From contig JAFIGD010000002.1 in assembly GCA_020831625.1 (NCBI GenBank), positions 62,001-126,000 on the forward strand: DNA of 64,000 nt, read 5' to 3'. Position numbers and translations under genes: made by a program. This DNA comes from Verrucomicrobiota bacterium (lineage in GTDB: Bacteria > Verrucomicrobiota > Kiritimatiellia > SS1-B-03-39 > UBA6053). This document shows positions 8,779-19,502 of the stretch, in pieces. The notes under the pieces were generated by a model. It did not search any database. It saw only the letters and a program-made list of their open reading frames with translations, and had not been told where the DNA came from. The number at the start of each line of letters is the position of its first letter. The stretch's first letter is position 1.

Positions 8779-10038
8779 TTGAGCACGGTCGCCCAGGTTG
8801 ATGTGGCGGTGGCCGGCGGCGGGGCCGCCGGCTTTTTTTCCGCCCTGCATGTGAAACGCGTGGCACCGGATGCCCGCGTGGTGATTTTGGAAAAATCGCG
8901 GGAGTTTCTGGCCAAAGTCGCGATTTCCGGCGGCGGACGCTGCAATGTCACCCATGCCTGCTTTGATCCGTCCCGGCTGATTCAGTTTTATCCCCGGGGG
9001 GGGCGGGAACTGCGCGGTCCGTTCCACCGCTTTCAGCCCCGCGACACCGTGGAATGGTTCACCTCGCGCGGGGTGAACCTCAAAACCGAGGCGGACGGCC
9101 GCATGTTTCCGGTCAGCGATGACTCCGCGGATATTGTCAACACCCTGCTGGAGGAGGCACGGGCACTGGACGTGCGTCTCAACCCGCTTCAGGGCCTGGC
9201 CTCCGCCCGGAAAAACGGGGAGGGAGGCTTTGATCTGGAACTGACTGACGGAACCCGCATGAAGTGCCGTGTTTTAATTCTTGCCACCGGCGGCAACCGC
9301 GGCAGCGGGGGCCTGGCGGTGGCGGAAGCCCTGGGGCATTCCGTGCAGCCGCCGGTCCCGTCCCTGTTCAGTTTTCATGTGCGAAGTCCCATGCTGGAGG
9401 GGCTGGCCGGCATCGCGGTGGATCCGGTCCGGGTTCGGATTCCGGAACTCAAGGCGGAGGAGTCTGGACCGCTTCTCATCACCCACAAGGGGCTGAGCGG
9501 ACCCGCCATTCTCAAGCTGTCCGCCTGGCAGGCCCGGGCGCTGGCCGAGCGGAACGACGCGGTGGAGTTGCGGATTCAGTGGCTGGGTTCCATGACCCGC
9601 GATGCGGTTCAGGAGGAATTTAATGCATGTCGCCATAAACAGGGCGGACGCGCGGTGATCAAAAGTGTATTGGGCGGTTTGCCGAGACGCCTGTGGGAGC
9701 GGCTTGTTCATTTGGCCGGCATGAATGAATCCACCACCTGGGCGCGGATGACCGCCGCTGAGCGGGAGGCGCTGCTCGGCGGACTCACCGACGCCGCCTG
9801 CACCATGCGGGGCAAGACCTTGAACAAGGAGGAGTTTGTCACCTGCGGCGGCGTGAATCTGAAAGAGGTGGATATGAAAACCTTTCAGAGCCGTCTGGTG
9901 CCCGGCCTGTTTTTCGCCGGAGAGGTGCTGGACATCGACGGCGTCACCGGTGGTTTCAATTTCCAAGCCGCATGGACCGGGGGATATCTGTCAGGCACCG
10001 CAGCTGGAGAACGTTGTCATTCAGACAAGACGCCATAG
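8779..10038 (+). CDS. HI0933/YhiN-like FAD-dependent oxidoreductase
   Basis: 419 residues. The N-terminal dinucleotide-binding motif is VAVAGGGAAGFFSAL, followed by the family hallmark LAKVAISGGGRCNVTHA. The C-terminus has the second FAD contact GVTGGFNFQAAWTGGYLSG. This is the BaiN/YhiN family of flavoproteins, whose physiological substrates are mostly unknown. The start is a TTG two bases after the recA stop, suggesting translational coupling. The Rossmann-like ATGGNRGSGG segment is intact. Confidence 0.9.
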   Translation: MSTVAQVDVAVAGGGAAGFFSALHVKRVAPDARVVILEKSREFLAKVAISGGGRCNVTHACFDPSRLIQFYPRGGRELRGPFHRFQPRDTVEWFTSRGVNLKTEADGRMFPVSDDSADIVNTLLEEARALDVRLNPLQGLASARKNGEGGFDLELTDGTRMKCRVLILATGGNRGSGGLAVAEALGHSVQPPVPSLFSFHVRSPMLEGLAGIAVDPVRVRIPELKAEESGPLLITHKGLSGPAILKLSAWQARALAERNDAVELRIQWLGSMTRDAVQEEFNACRHKQGGRAVIKSVLGGLPRRLWERLVHLAGMNESTTWARMTAAEREALLGGLTDAACTMRGKTLNKEEFVTCGGVNLKEVDMKTFQSRLVPGLFFAGEVLDIDGVTGGFNFQAAWTGGYLSGTAAGERCHSDKTP

Positions 10039-10098
10039 GATTTTCATCACATGTTAGTCGTTAAACAGGTCCCGGTTAGTGAGGTTTCGGTGATTCTG

Positions 10099-11280
10099 TC
10101 AGAGAAGTTCAATGTGGACCAAATCATCGTTAATCGCCGGAGTCCCGGAAGCGGCGGGTCGCATGGGCAATCCGAAAAACGGGACATTATTCAGTTCCAA
10201 CTCAAAAGAAGATGTGGAAAAGCGATCCACGTCGTTTCGGCGAAAAGGGTGCAATGTGAAAAGCGGCAGAATTGGACGTCCGTTGGCGGCTTCACGGTAT
10301 TGCCCCTTTTCATTTTGAACCAGCAGGAGTCCGCCGACATGGCCGCCCGGATTTTCGCCAATAATTAAATCAATTCTGTGCGGGCGGTTGTCGATCTGAA
10401 TCCAGTCGCCGTACACCAAATTGCGGCCAAGCAGTCCGGGATGTCGGAACGTTTGTTGCGGACGCCAGTCGGTTGCGGGTGCCCCCCAATTGGATTCGAG
10501 GACAACCTGTCCGTTGATCATCACAATGATCACATCATCAAAATCGCCCACAAAGCGGAAGGAACCCGGAACTGAAGGCTGAATATATCCCTGATAATGA
10601 ACGACCCAACCGCGGGGCTCCATATAGTCCGCGACGCCAAAGGCTTCCGGTGCGCCATCGGCCGGGGTGCGGGGAATAAAGAGGTGTGAGAGCCTGAGTT
10701 GTTTGGGGACACGATAAAAGTCCCTCATTGTTGGACCGGAAAAACCGGCATCGATCATGCGCCGAAGGTCCGGGGAAAACGAGAAGCGACGGGCCTCACC
10801 GTCCCGATTGCGCTTTAAATCATACAGTGTGCCCACAAGATCATTTCCCGAGCCGCCCTCGTCTCCGAATCCGCGAATTCCGCCGCCGGCAGGCACGCCA
10901 TGCCCGGCTCCAAGCATCGTAATCGGGCTGACGATGTCTGTCAGTAATCCCGCCAGTATATCCAGATTGGCTGCGGACGCGGTATCGACAACCTCCGGGG
11001 GCATCTCGAAATCAATTTCGACGTGATCGAAATGGTTCCAATGATTTGTTTCATCGGTCGCATGGCTTAATTCGCTGAGATCGTCAATGATTTCAATTTC
11101 CATCTCCGTAATTTCCTCCGGGACCGAGGCCTCAATGACCATCGTTTTGGACGGTGGCGTATCCCGGGAGGGTTCAAAGCTGATGTAGAAAATCATAGCC
11201 GTGAAAAGAGCCGCATTGACGAGCACGGAAACCAGGACACTCAGCCAATGGTCTAGACGCATTCTTTTTTCAGTATTCAT
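10099..11280 (-). CDS. Membrane-anchored PA14-like protein of unknown role
   Basis: 393 residues. The N-terminus is short and positively charged, with one membrane segment (about residues 14-33), then a Pro- and acid-rich linker (EASVPEEITEMEIEIIDD) reminiscent of TonB-type periplasmic spacers, and a Gly-rich patch (GHGVPAGGGIRGFGDEGGSG). The C-terminal half contains a PA14-like beta-sandwich signature, GYIQPSVPGSFRFVGDFDD, then VIIVMINGQVV. In other proteins PA14 domains bind carbohydrate. The family is not recognised in full; location is probably periplasmic and anchored in the inner membrane. It is transcribed away from the convergent flavoprotein gene. Confidence 0.65.
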   Translation of the reverse strand: MNTEKRMRLDHWLSVLVSVLVNAALFTAMIFYISFEPSRDTPPSKTMVIEASVPEEITEMEIEIIDDLSELSHATDETNHWNHFDHVEIDFEMPPEVVDTASAANLDILAGLLTDIVSPITMLGAGHGVPAGGGIRGFGDEGGSGNDLVGTLYDLKRNRDGEARRFSFSPDLRRMIDAGFSGPTMRDFYRVPKQLRLSHLFIPRTPADGAPEAFGVADYMEPRGWVVHYQGYIQPSVPGSFRFVGDFDDVIIVMINGQVVLESNWGAPATDWRPQQTFRHPGLLGRNLVYGDWIQIDNRPHRIDLIIGENPGGHVGGLLLVQNEKGQYREAANGRPILPLFTLHPFRRNDVDRFSTSSFELELNNVPFFGLPMRPAASGTPAINDDLVHIELL

Positions 11281-11408
11281 TTTAAAGCTCCTTTCAGTGA
11301 AGTGACTGAAGAAACATACAAATCCCGGCGCAAATTGTTTAGGGATAGTTTCAAATCATTTCTGAAATGCTTTGACCCAAGCTTATTACCATGTGTTCAA
11401 CCCCCTGG

Positions 11409-11831
11409 TTAAGGGGTTTCAGTCAATGCCCATTCAGTTTCCGGGTCTTCGGGCGATGTGAAGGCGGGGAATTCCTCGCCGGGAAAGCGCGGGGTGACCC
11501 AGAGGGCGACACGCAGGAATTGTCCCGGACGGGGGGAGGAGGCGGCCTCTTGTACCCGAAGGGTGAAGCGGGTCCGGTCACGGAGGAGGTGTTCCATTTG
11601 TGCATGGAACCGGGCCGGGATGTAGCCGATCTTCCGGTCCCCGCTGTGAACAGCCCAGTGAGTGATCTCGGCGCGGGTGGATTCCGGTTCCAGCCTGAGG
11701 ATGGAACCGGACGGCGGCGGACTGTCGATCGGCATGCCGGCCAGATCGAATTCGCCGAGCATAACTTCGCCGGCGCAGACAGTGATACAGAGGGTGAAAA
11801 CGAAGCTGATCAGAATGAGGCGGGTTTTCAT
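11409..11831 (-). CDS. Secreted HIRAN-like domain protein
   Basis: About 140 residues starting at MKTRLILISFVFTLCITVCAG, a signal peptide, preceded by AAAGGAA; an upstream in-frame start would lack both features. The mature sequence follows the HIRAN-domain pattern: an AGMPIDSPPPSGSILRLEPE strand, then HWAVHSGDRKIGYIPARF, then a final LRDRTRFTLRVQEA strand. HIRAN domains are usually intracellular DNA-binding modules attached to helicases, so a secreted stand-alone copy is odd. Similarity is by eye and moderate. Confidence 0.6.
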   Translation of the reverse strand: MKTRLILISFVFTLCITVCAGEVMLGEFDLAGMPIDSPPPSGSILRLEPESTRAEITHWAVHSGDRKIGYIPARFHAQMEHLLRDRTRFTLRVQEAASSPRPGQFLRVALWVTPRFPGEEFPAFTSPEDPETEWALTETP

Positions 11832-11911
11832 GAGGATTCCTTTCGATGGAGGTGAGTTGTTTGAACGACAATTCCCCACACCCCGGAACCCGGCCGCCTT
11901 CCACGGAAATT

Positions 11912-11965
11912 TTATTTTTTTTCCAGTTTTTCGATAACCTCATCCGGAAGACCTGTTTGCGTCAT
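11912..11965 (-). pseudogene. Truncated N-terminus of a minimal nucleotidyltransferase (MNT/HI0073 type)
   Basis: Immediately downstream of the HI0074-like pseudogene, an ATG opens MTQTGLPDEVIEKLEKK and then hits TAA. The pattern G-L-P-x-x-V-I-E-K-L matches the first helix of MNT nucleotidyltransferases, which normally continue to a GSRA(K/R)G catalytic motif. Here everything after the first helix is missing; sequence below 11912 reads into the promoter region of the HIRAN-like gene. The gene order (HI0074-like then MNT) is as in known MNT-HEPN pairs. Confidence 0.6.
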
Positions 11966-11987
11966 GGGGCTACTCGAATTCAGACAA

Positions 11988-12383
11988 TCAGTATTGGAGC
12001 TTTAGAAATTCAGGATAGTAGTGTGTGACCGCAGCGTGATACACTCGTTCGGCGGTTTGCGGGTCATAGGTGTGTGAACTGCGATTCCGATCCAGAATCA
12101 TGTCCATCCAGGTTTCGCCTTCTTCAATCAGTCCGGCGGAAAAGGCCAGACGGCTCGCGTCCCGGCTGCCGTAAACCGGCTCCGTGTTTCCCCGTGAGAG
12201 CAGAAAATCTTTCAGGGTGTTCCACGCTAATTCATGAGTGAACTAAAAGGCCTGAATCACGCCCTGCTTCTCCAAGTCGGACAACTCCCGGGTTTGGCTC
12301 AGGGTCACTGCGTCGGACAATCGCGCCAAGGCTTTTCCGTAGTTGGCAAAGCGTTGTTTCCAGCGAATGTCCTCGGCGGCCAT
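11988..12383 (-). pseudogene. HI0074-family nucleotidyltransferase-associated protein with in-frame amber codon
   Basis: Reading from ATG at 12383 gives 46 residues (RWKQRFANYGKALARLSDA, ending GVIQAF), then TAG at 12243-12245. The same frame then continues without interruption as FTHELAWNTLKDFLLSRG through WMDMILDRNRSSHTYDP to YYPEFLKLQY and a final TGA. The family consensus at the stop is FEFTxELAW, so the TAG sits exactly where Glu (GAG) is expected; one G-to-T change explains it. Total length would be 131 residues, normal for the family. The partner nucleotidyltransferase is also destroyed, supporting true decay rather than a sequencing error. Confidence 0.85.
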
Positions 12384-12386
12384 GGT

Positions 12387-14987
12387 TTATTCCTCAGGGT
12401 CGGACTCGTCGGACTCATCCGATTCGTCGGTGTCGTCGTCGAGTTCGTCCTCGGACAGATCCTCTTCGGGAAGATCCTCTTCGGGAATTTCCTGATCGTC
12501 GCCGGGGGCTTCCTCGGGTTTGACGGTTTCGATTTCGTCCTCGTCCTCGCTGCGCTCGACGGGGATGGCGGCGACAAGGCGGTCGCTTTCGTCCAGACGG
12601 ACCAGTCGGACGCCCTGGGTGTTCCGGCCCATGCAGCGGATGTCCTCGACTTTCATGCGGATGACCACACCGCGCTCGGTGATGAGCATGATCGCGTCGG
12701 TTTCCTGCACGGTGAAGGCGGTGACCACGGGACCGTTCCGCTCACTCATGAGAATGGTGCGCACCCCGAGTCCGCCGCGCTTGGTTTCGCGGTATTCACT
12801 GATGGGGGAGCGCTTGCCGAATCCGTTTTCGCAGACGACCATGAGGGTGGCCTCGGGATCGACCACGGTGCAACTGACGAGTTGCTGGCCGTTGCGCAGG
12901 CGGATGCCGCGCACGCCGCGGGACACCCGTCCCATTTCGCGGAGCTGGCTTTCCTTGAAGCGGACGGTCATGCCGCCGGAGGTGGTCAGCATCAGTTCGT
13001 CGTTCTCGCCGGTGAGTCTGACGTTGATGAGCAGATCGCCTTCATCGATATTGATCGCTTTGATGCCGTTGGAGCGGACGTTCTTGTAGGCCGAGAGGTT
13101 GGTTTTCTTGGCGGTGCCGTTTCGGGTGGTGAAGACGAGGCACTGGTCCCCGCTGAATTCACGGATGCGGATAAAGGTGGCGATTTTCTCGTCGGGCAGC
13201 AGGTCCAGCAGGTTGATGATGGCCTTGCCTTTGGAGCCGCGCGGGGATTCGGGGATTTCGTAGACTTTCTTCCAGAACACGCGTCCTTTTTCGGTGAAGC
13301 ACAGCAGAATATCATGCGTGGAGGCGAAGAAGATGTTCTCGACGAAATCCTCCTCCTTGGTGCTCATGGCGCGGATCCCGCGACCGCCGCGCCGCTGCTC
13401 TTTATAGGTGTCGGCCGGCACACGCTTGATGTAGCCCTGGTGGCTGATGGTGATCACGGAGTCGCGGTCCTCGATGAGGTCCTCGAAGTTGATTTCGGAG
13501 TCATCGGAGGTGATTTCGGTGCGGCGGGGATTGCCGTAGATGCGTTTCATCTCGAGCAGATCGTCTTTGATCACGCCGTAAATGAGCTTGGGATCGGCCA
13601 GCAGCGATTTGAGGTAGGCGATGCGCTTCTGGATCTCGTCGTATTCGGCCTGCACTTTGTCGCGTTCGAGGCCGGTGAGCTGATACAGCCGCATTTCGAG
13701 AATGGCGTTGGCCTGGATTTCGCTGAAGGCGAAGCGGGCGATGAGGTTGGTTCGGGCCTCGTCGCGGGCGGAGGCGGCGCGGATGATGCGCACGACCTCG
13801 TCCATGTTGTCCATGGCGATGAGCAGGCCTTCGAGAATGTGGGCGCGGGCCTCGGCCTTGGCCAGTTCGAACTGGGTGCGGCGGGTGATGACATCAAAGC
13901 GGTGGTCGAGGAAGGCCTTGAGCATTTCCTTGAGGTTCATGACCTTGGGCTGGCCGTGGTCAATCGCCAGCATGGTCGCCCCGAAGGTCGTCTGCAGGAA
14001 GGTCTGCTTGTAGAGATTGTTGAGCACGATGCTGGCCATGGCGTTGCGCTTGATCTCAATCACCACCCGGATGCCGTCCTTGTCGGATTCGTCGCGGACA
14101 TCGGAAATGCCCTCGATTTTCTTTTCCCGCACCAGTTCGGCGACTTTGATCACCAGGTTGGCTTTGTTGACGGTGTAGGGCAGCTCGGTGATGATAATGG
14201 TTTCTTTGCCGCGGGCGTCCTCCTCGATCTCGGCGATGCCGCGGATGCGGATGAGTCCGCGCCCGGTTTCGTACATCTTGATGATTTCATTGACGCCGCG
14301 GATTTTCGCGCCGGTGGGAAAGTCCGGGCCTTTAATGAACTGCATCAGGTCGCGGATGGAGCAGTCGGGGGTCTCGATGAGATGGACCAGGCCCTCGATC
14401 AGTTCGTCGAGGTTGTGCGGGGGAATGTTGGTGGCCATGCCGACCGCGATACCGGTGGAGCCGTTGGCGAGCAGGTGGGGGATGCGGCAGGGCAGAACGG
14501 TGGGCTCTTCGAGTTTTTCGTCGAAGTTGAGCCGCATGTCCACGGTTTCCTTGTCGATGTCGGCGAGGAGATCCTCGGCGAGGCGGTTCAGGCGGCACTC
14601 GGTGTACCGGTAGGCCGCGGGCGGATCGCCGTCGATGGAGCCGAAGTTCCCCTGGCTGTCGATGGTCGGGTACCGCATGGAGAAGGTCTGCGCCTGGCGC
14701 ACCAGGGCGTCGTATACGGCGGAGTCGCCGTGCGGGTGGAATTTACCCATCACTTCCCCGACGACACGGGCGCACTTGACGAAGGGACGGCTGTGGAGCC
14801 ATCCGCCCTCTTTCATGGCGTAGAGAATACGGCGGTTTACCGGTTTGAGACCGTCGCGGGCATCGGGAAGGGCGCGGCCGATGATCACCGACATGGAGTA
14901 GTCGATGTAGTCGCGCTGCATCTCCTCTTCGATGTTGATGAGGTCGATGTGGTCGGCGGGGGCGGTGGGGGGAATCAAGGGGTCCAT
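12387..14987 (-). CDS. gyrA: DNA gyrase subunit A
   Basis: Breakage-reunion subunit of the type IIA topoisomerase that introduces negative supercoils. 866 residues. The N-terminal winged helix contains [20 protein letters not shown]. The quinolone-determining region reads [17 protein letters not shown], with Ser and Asp at the two classic resistance positions (a wild-type-like configuration). The C-terminal domain carries the GyrA box QRRGGRG, which identifies gyrase rather than topoisomerase IV. The last 60 residues or so are strongly acidic (EDEDEIET, then Asp/Glu-rich to the end). It starts 22 bp after gyrB, so gyrBA is an operon. Confidence 0.98.
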   Translation of the reverse strand: MDPLIPPTAPADHIDLINIEEEMQRDYIDYSMSVIIGRALPDARDGLKPVNRRILYAMKEGGWLHSRPFVKCARVVGEVMGKFHPHGDSAVYDALVRQAQTFSMRYPTIDSQGNFGSIDGDPPAAYRYTECRLNRLAEDLLADIDKETVDMRLNFDEKLEEPTVLPCRIPHLLANGSTGIAVGMATNIPPHNLDELIEGLVHLIETPDCSIRDLMQFIKGPDFPTGAKIRGVNEIIKMYETGRGLIRIRGIAEIEEDARGKETIIITELPYTVNKANLVIKVAELVREKKIEGISDVRDESDKDGIRVVIEIKRNAMASIVLNNLYKQTFLQTTFGATMLAIDHGQPKVMNLKEMLKAFLDHRFDVITRRTQFELAKAEARAHILEGLLIAMDNMDEVVRIIRAASARDEARTNLIARFAFSEIQANAILEMRLYQLTGLERDKVQAEYDEIQKRIAYLKSLLADPKLIYGVIKDDLLEMKRIYGNPRRTEITSDDSEINFEDLIEDRDSVITISHQGYIKRVPADTYKEQRRGGRGIRAMSTKEEDFVENIFFASTHDILLCFTEKGRVFWKKVYEIPESPRGSKGKAIINLLDLLPDEKIATFIRIREFSGDQCLVFTTRNGTAKKTNLSAYKNVRSNGIKAINIDEGDLLINVRLTGENDELMLTTSGGMTVRFKESQLREMGRVSRGVRGIRLRNGQQLVSCTVVDPEATLMVVCENGFGKRSPISEYRETKRGGLGVRTILMSERNGPVVTAFTVQETDAIMLITERGVVIRMKVEDIRCMGRNTQGVRLVRLDESDRLVAAIPVERSEDEDEIETVKPEEAPGDDQEIPEEDLPEEDLSEDELDDDTDESDESDESDPEE

Positions 14988-15009
14988 ATAAAAAAGATCC
15001 TAAAAGGGG

Positions 15010-17529
<2,520 letters not shown>

Positions 17530-17553
17530 TTAATGGGGGGAATCCTGGCCCGG

Positions 17554-17605
17554 ATTTTCCGAGGATCGGAAAATGACACCGCCGCTTTTCCGATGTTCGG
17601 AAAAG
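17554..17605. repeat. Two tandem palindromes TTTTCCGA-N3-TCGGAAAA upstream of gyrB
   Basis: 17554-17574 and 17585-17605 are perfect inverted repeats with 9-bp arms and 3-base centres (GGA and TGT), 31 bp apart centre to centre. They sit in the 250-bp gap between gyrB and the upstream gene. No T-tract follows in either direction, so a simple terminator is unlikely. They could be a paired operator sensing supercoiling or growth, or a dispersed hairpin repeat. Confidence 0.75.
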
Positions 17606-17631
17606 GGGGCGGGCGGCGGGGCGGAGAGACG

Positions 17632-17664
17632 TTAAACCACGGATGGACACGGATAAACACGGAT
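17632..17664. repeat. Second copy of the ACACGGAT-type intergenic repeat
   Basis: AACCACGGATGGACACGGAT followed by AAACACGGATC matches the arms of the element at 3482-3622. Here only one arm is present. Confidence 0.8.
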
Positions 17665-17684
17665 CTTTGAGGCAGTGAGGGAAC

Positions 17685-18467
17685 TCAGTACCCGAGGGAG
17701 AAGCCGCTGAGGGGTTCGGCGGTGGAGATGCCGATGCTGGAGGAAAAGGCGTCGGAGTTGGGTTGGACGCGGACGCGGGTTCCCGGTTGCGGCGTCTGCG
17801 GCTGGGGACGGGGGTGGTGCACGAACGGGGGATGCCGATAGGGCTGGCGCTGGCGGTGTGCGTGGTGAATGACCGGCCAGGGGGTGACGTATTGCACCCG
17901 GGTCGGGGTGTTGAGGGTGCGGGCGGTGTTCTCGGCCTGTTGCGCCCGGAATTCGGCATCGGCGACACGCCGTTCCACGTTGGCGAGGCGGTCGGCGGTC
18001 CGCTGGCGCTCGGCATCCGCCTCGGCGGCGGCTTTGGCGTCGGTGTATTGCACAAACACATCGACCTCGGGGAATTCCCGGCGGAAATCCCGCCAGAACG
18101 CGTAGCGCTCGGCGGCGGGGCGGGTGCGGAAATCGGAATCGGCCAGGCGTTCGGCTTTGACGGCCTCGCCGCGCTCGCGCCGGGATTCCGATTCGCGGGC
18201 CTGCCGCTCGCGCCGGGCTTCGGCGGCGGCTTCGGAAATCAATTCGATGCGGATGACGAGTCCTTCGCGGAGTTGAACTTCTCCCCGTTCATAGAACAGG
18301 CGTTCGAATTCGCCCATTTCAATGCGGCCTTGAGGCTGTCCCAGCGCCTCAAGAACGGTCAGCCGGTCGTCGCCAATCCGGAGGTCGGCGAACAGGGGGA
18401 GCGTGAGCAAACCGCAGAGAGCGGCTCCAACTATTCGGGCGGTACAGGAAGTGAATCTGACGTTCAT
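17685..18467 (-). CDS. Secreted coiled-coil protein with His/Pro-rich C-terminal segment
   Basis: About 260 residues from MNVRFTSCTARIVGAALCG, a signal peptide preceded by AAAGGA; an upstream extension reads through tandem repeats and is not real. After cleavage (LPLFADLRIG) comes a short domain (IGDDRLTVLEALGQPQGRIE) typical of SmpA/OmlA-like outer-membrane small proteins, then a long, charged, Arg/Ala/Glu-rich coiled coil (residues about 75-190). The C-terminus is His/Pro/Gln-rich (HHAHRQRQPYRHPPFVHHPR). I do not recognise the whole protein; an envelope structural role is a guess. Confidence 0.65.
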   Translation of the reverse strand: MNVRFTSCTARIVGAALCGLLTLPLFADLRIGDDRLTVLEALGQPQGRIEMGEFERLFYERGEVQLREGLVIRIELISEAAAEARRERQARESESRRERGEAVKAERLADSDFRTRPAAERYAFWRDFRREFPEVDVFVQYTDAKAAAEADAERQRTADRLANVERRVADAEFRAQQAENTARTLNTPTRVQYVTPWPVIHHAHRQRQPYRHPPFVHHPRPQPQTPQPGTRVRVQPNSDAFSSSIGISTAEPLSGFSLGY

Positions 18468-18531
18468 GATAGGGTCCTTTGGTATAAGGTACACCTTGAC
18501 CGGGAAAAGATCAAGGGAATGGCGAATGTGG

Positions 18532-18606
18532 AGTGACGAGTGACGAGTGACGAGTGTGGGGAGTGACGAATGACGAATGACGAATGTGGAGTGACGAGTG
18601 AGCGGA
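18532..18606. repeat. Short tandem repeats of GTGACGA[A/G]T with GTGTGGGGA spacers
   Basis: About seven imperfect units of GAGTGACGAGTGACGA or GAATGACGAATGACGA separated by TGTGG(G)GA. The same repeat family recurs after carA at 32522-32585. Translation across it gives repetitive RHSSLVTRHSS-type peptides, a known sign of junk reading frames. Confidence 0.85.
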
Positions 18607-18647
18607 ATGGATTGCAAAGGGAGGTGGTTTTTGATTGAAGCCGGGGC

Positions 18648-19502
18648 ATGATGCACATTGAACGAGCTGTTATCACCGCCGCGGGCCCCGGGCAGCGCGG
18701 CATTCCTTTGCAAACGCTGGTGGACCGGGACGGAGTGACCCGTTCGGCACTGGCGGTTTTATTGCGGGAGATTCAGGACGCGGGGATTCGTAAAACCGCG
18801 GTGGTGATCCGTCCCGGCGATGAGGAGGCCTACACCGAGGCGGCGGGCGTTTTGGCGGAGGGGCTGACGTTTCTGCCGCAGGTGGAGGCGCGGGGATATG
18901 GCCACGCGCTGTCGCTGGCAAAGACGTTCACGCAGGGGGAGTCGTTTTTGCATTTGGTGGGCGATCACCTTTGTGTGAGCGATGAGGCGGCGGGCTGTGC
19001 GCGTCAGTTGGTGGATGTGGCGCGGTCGGAGGCCTGCGCGGTGTCGGCGGTGCAGGCGACGCGGGAGACGACGTTGTCGCTCTACGGCGCGGTGGGCGGG
19101 CTGAAGGTTCCGGGATCGGAGCGGCTCTACCGGGTGGAGTGTGTGCGGGAAAAACCGACGCCGACGGTGGCGGAGCGGGAACTGGTGGTGCCGGGGCTGC
19201 GGGCGGCGCATTATCTTTGCTTTTTCGGGATGCATGTGCTGACGCCGGGGGTGATGGAGGCTCTGGAGGCGCGTTTGGCGGCGGCGGAGGGTTCGGGTGT
19301 GAATTTGTCGTCGGCCCTGGATGATCTCTCGCGGCGGGAGAAGTATCTGGCCTTGGAGATTAAAGGCCACCGGCATAATCTGGGGGTTCCATACGGATTG
19401 TTTCACGCGCAACTGGCGCTGGCGCTGCGGGGCGTGGACCGGGATCAGGTGCTGGCGGACATGGTGACGCTGCTGGCGCAACGCGGCGGGGGCGTCGCGT
19501 GA
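18648..19502 (+). CDS. GalU-like sugar-phosphate nucleotidyltransferase
   Basis: 284 residues. The N-terminal motif AVITAAGPGQRGIPLQTLVD corresponds to the NTP-binding loop of GalU-type enzymes, with a Pro in place of the usual Gly or Leu. VEARGYGHALSLA and FLHLVGDHL match the uridine-binding and metal-binding blocks, and YRVECVREKPTPTVA and HYLCFFGMHVLTPGVMEAL match later ones. The expected reaction is sugar-1-phosphate plus UTP giving UDP-sugar. It overlaps the downstream kinase-pyrophosphorylase gene by four bases (GTGA), so the two are translationally coupled and probably act in one pathway. Confidence 0.8.
   Translation: MMHIERAVITAAGPGQRGIPLQTLVDRDGVTRSALAVLLREIQDAGIRKTAVVIRPGDEEAYTEAAGVLAEGLTFLPQVEARGYGHALSLAKTFTQGESFLHLVGDHLCVSDEAAGCARQLVDVARSEACAVSAVQATRETTLSLYGAVGGLKVPGSERLYRVECVREKPTPTVAERELVVPGLRAAHYLCFFGMHVLTPGVMEALEARLAAAEGSGVNLSSALDDLSRREKYLALEIKGHRHNLGVPYGLFHAQLALALRGVDRDQVLADMVTLLAQRGGGVA

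Noticed and set aside
18531-18610. CRISPR-like array of short repeats
   Set aside because: Units are 7-10 bp without spacers of 30 bp and no cas genes; it is a tandem repeat.
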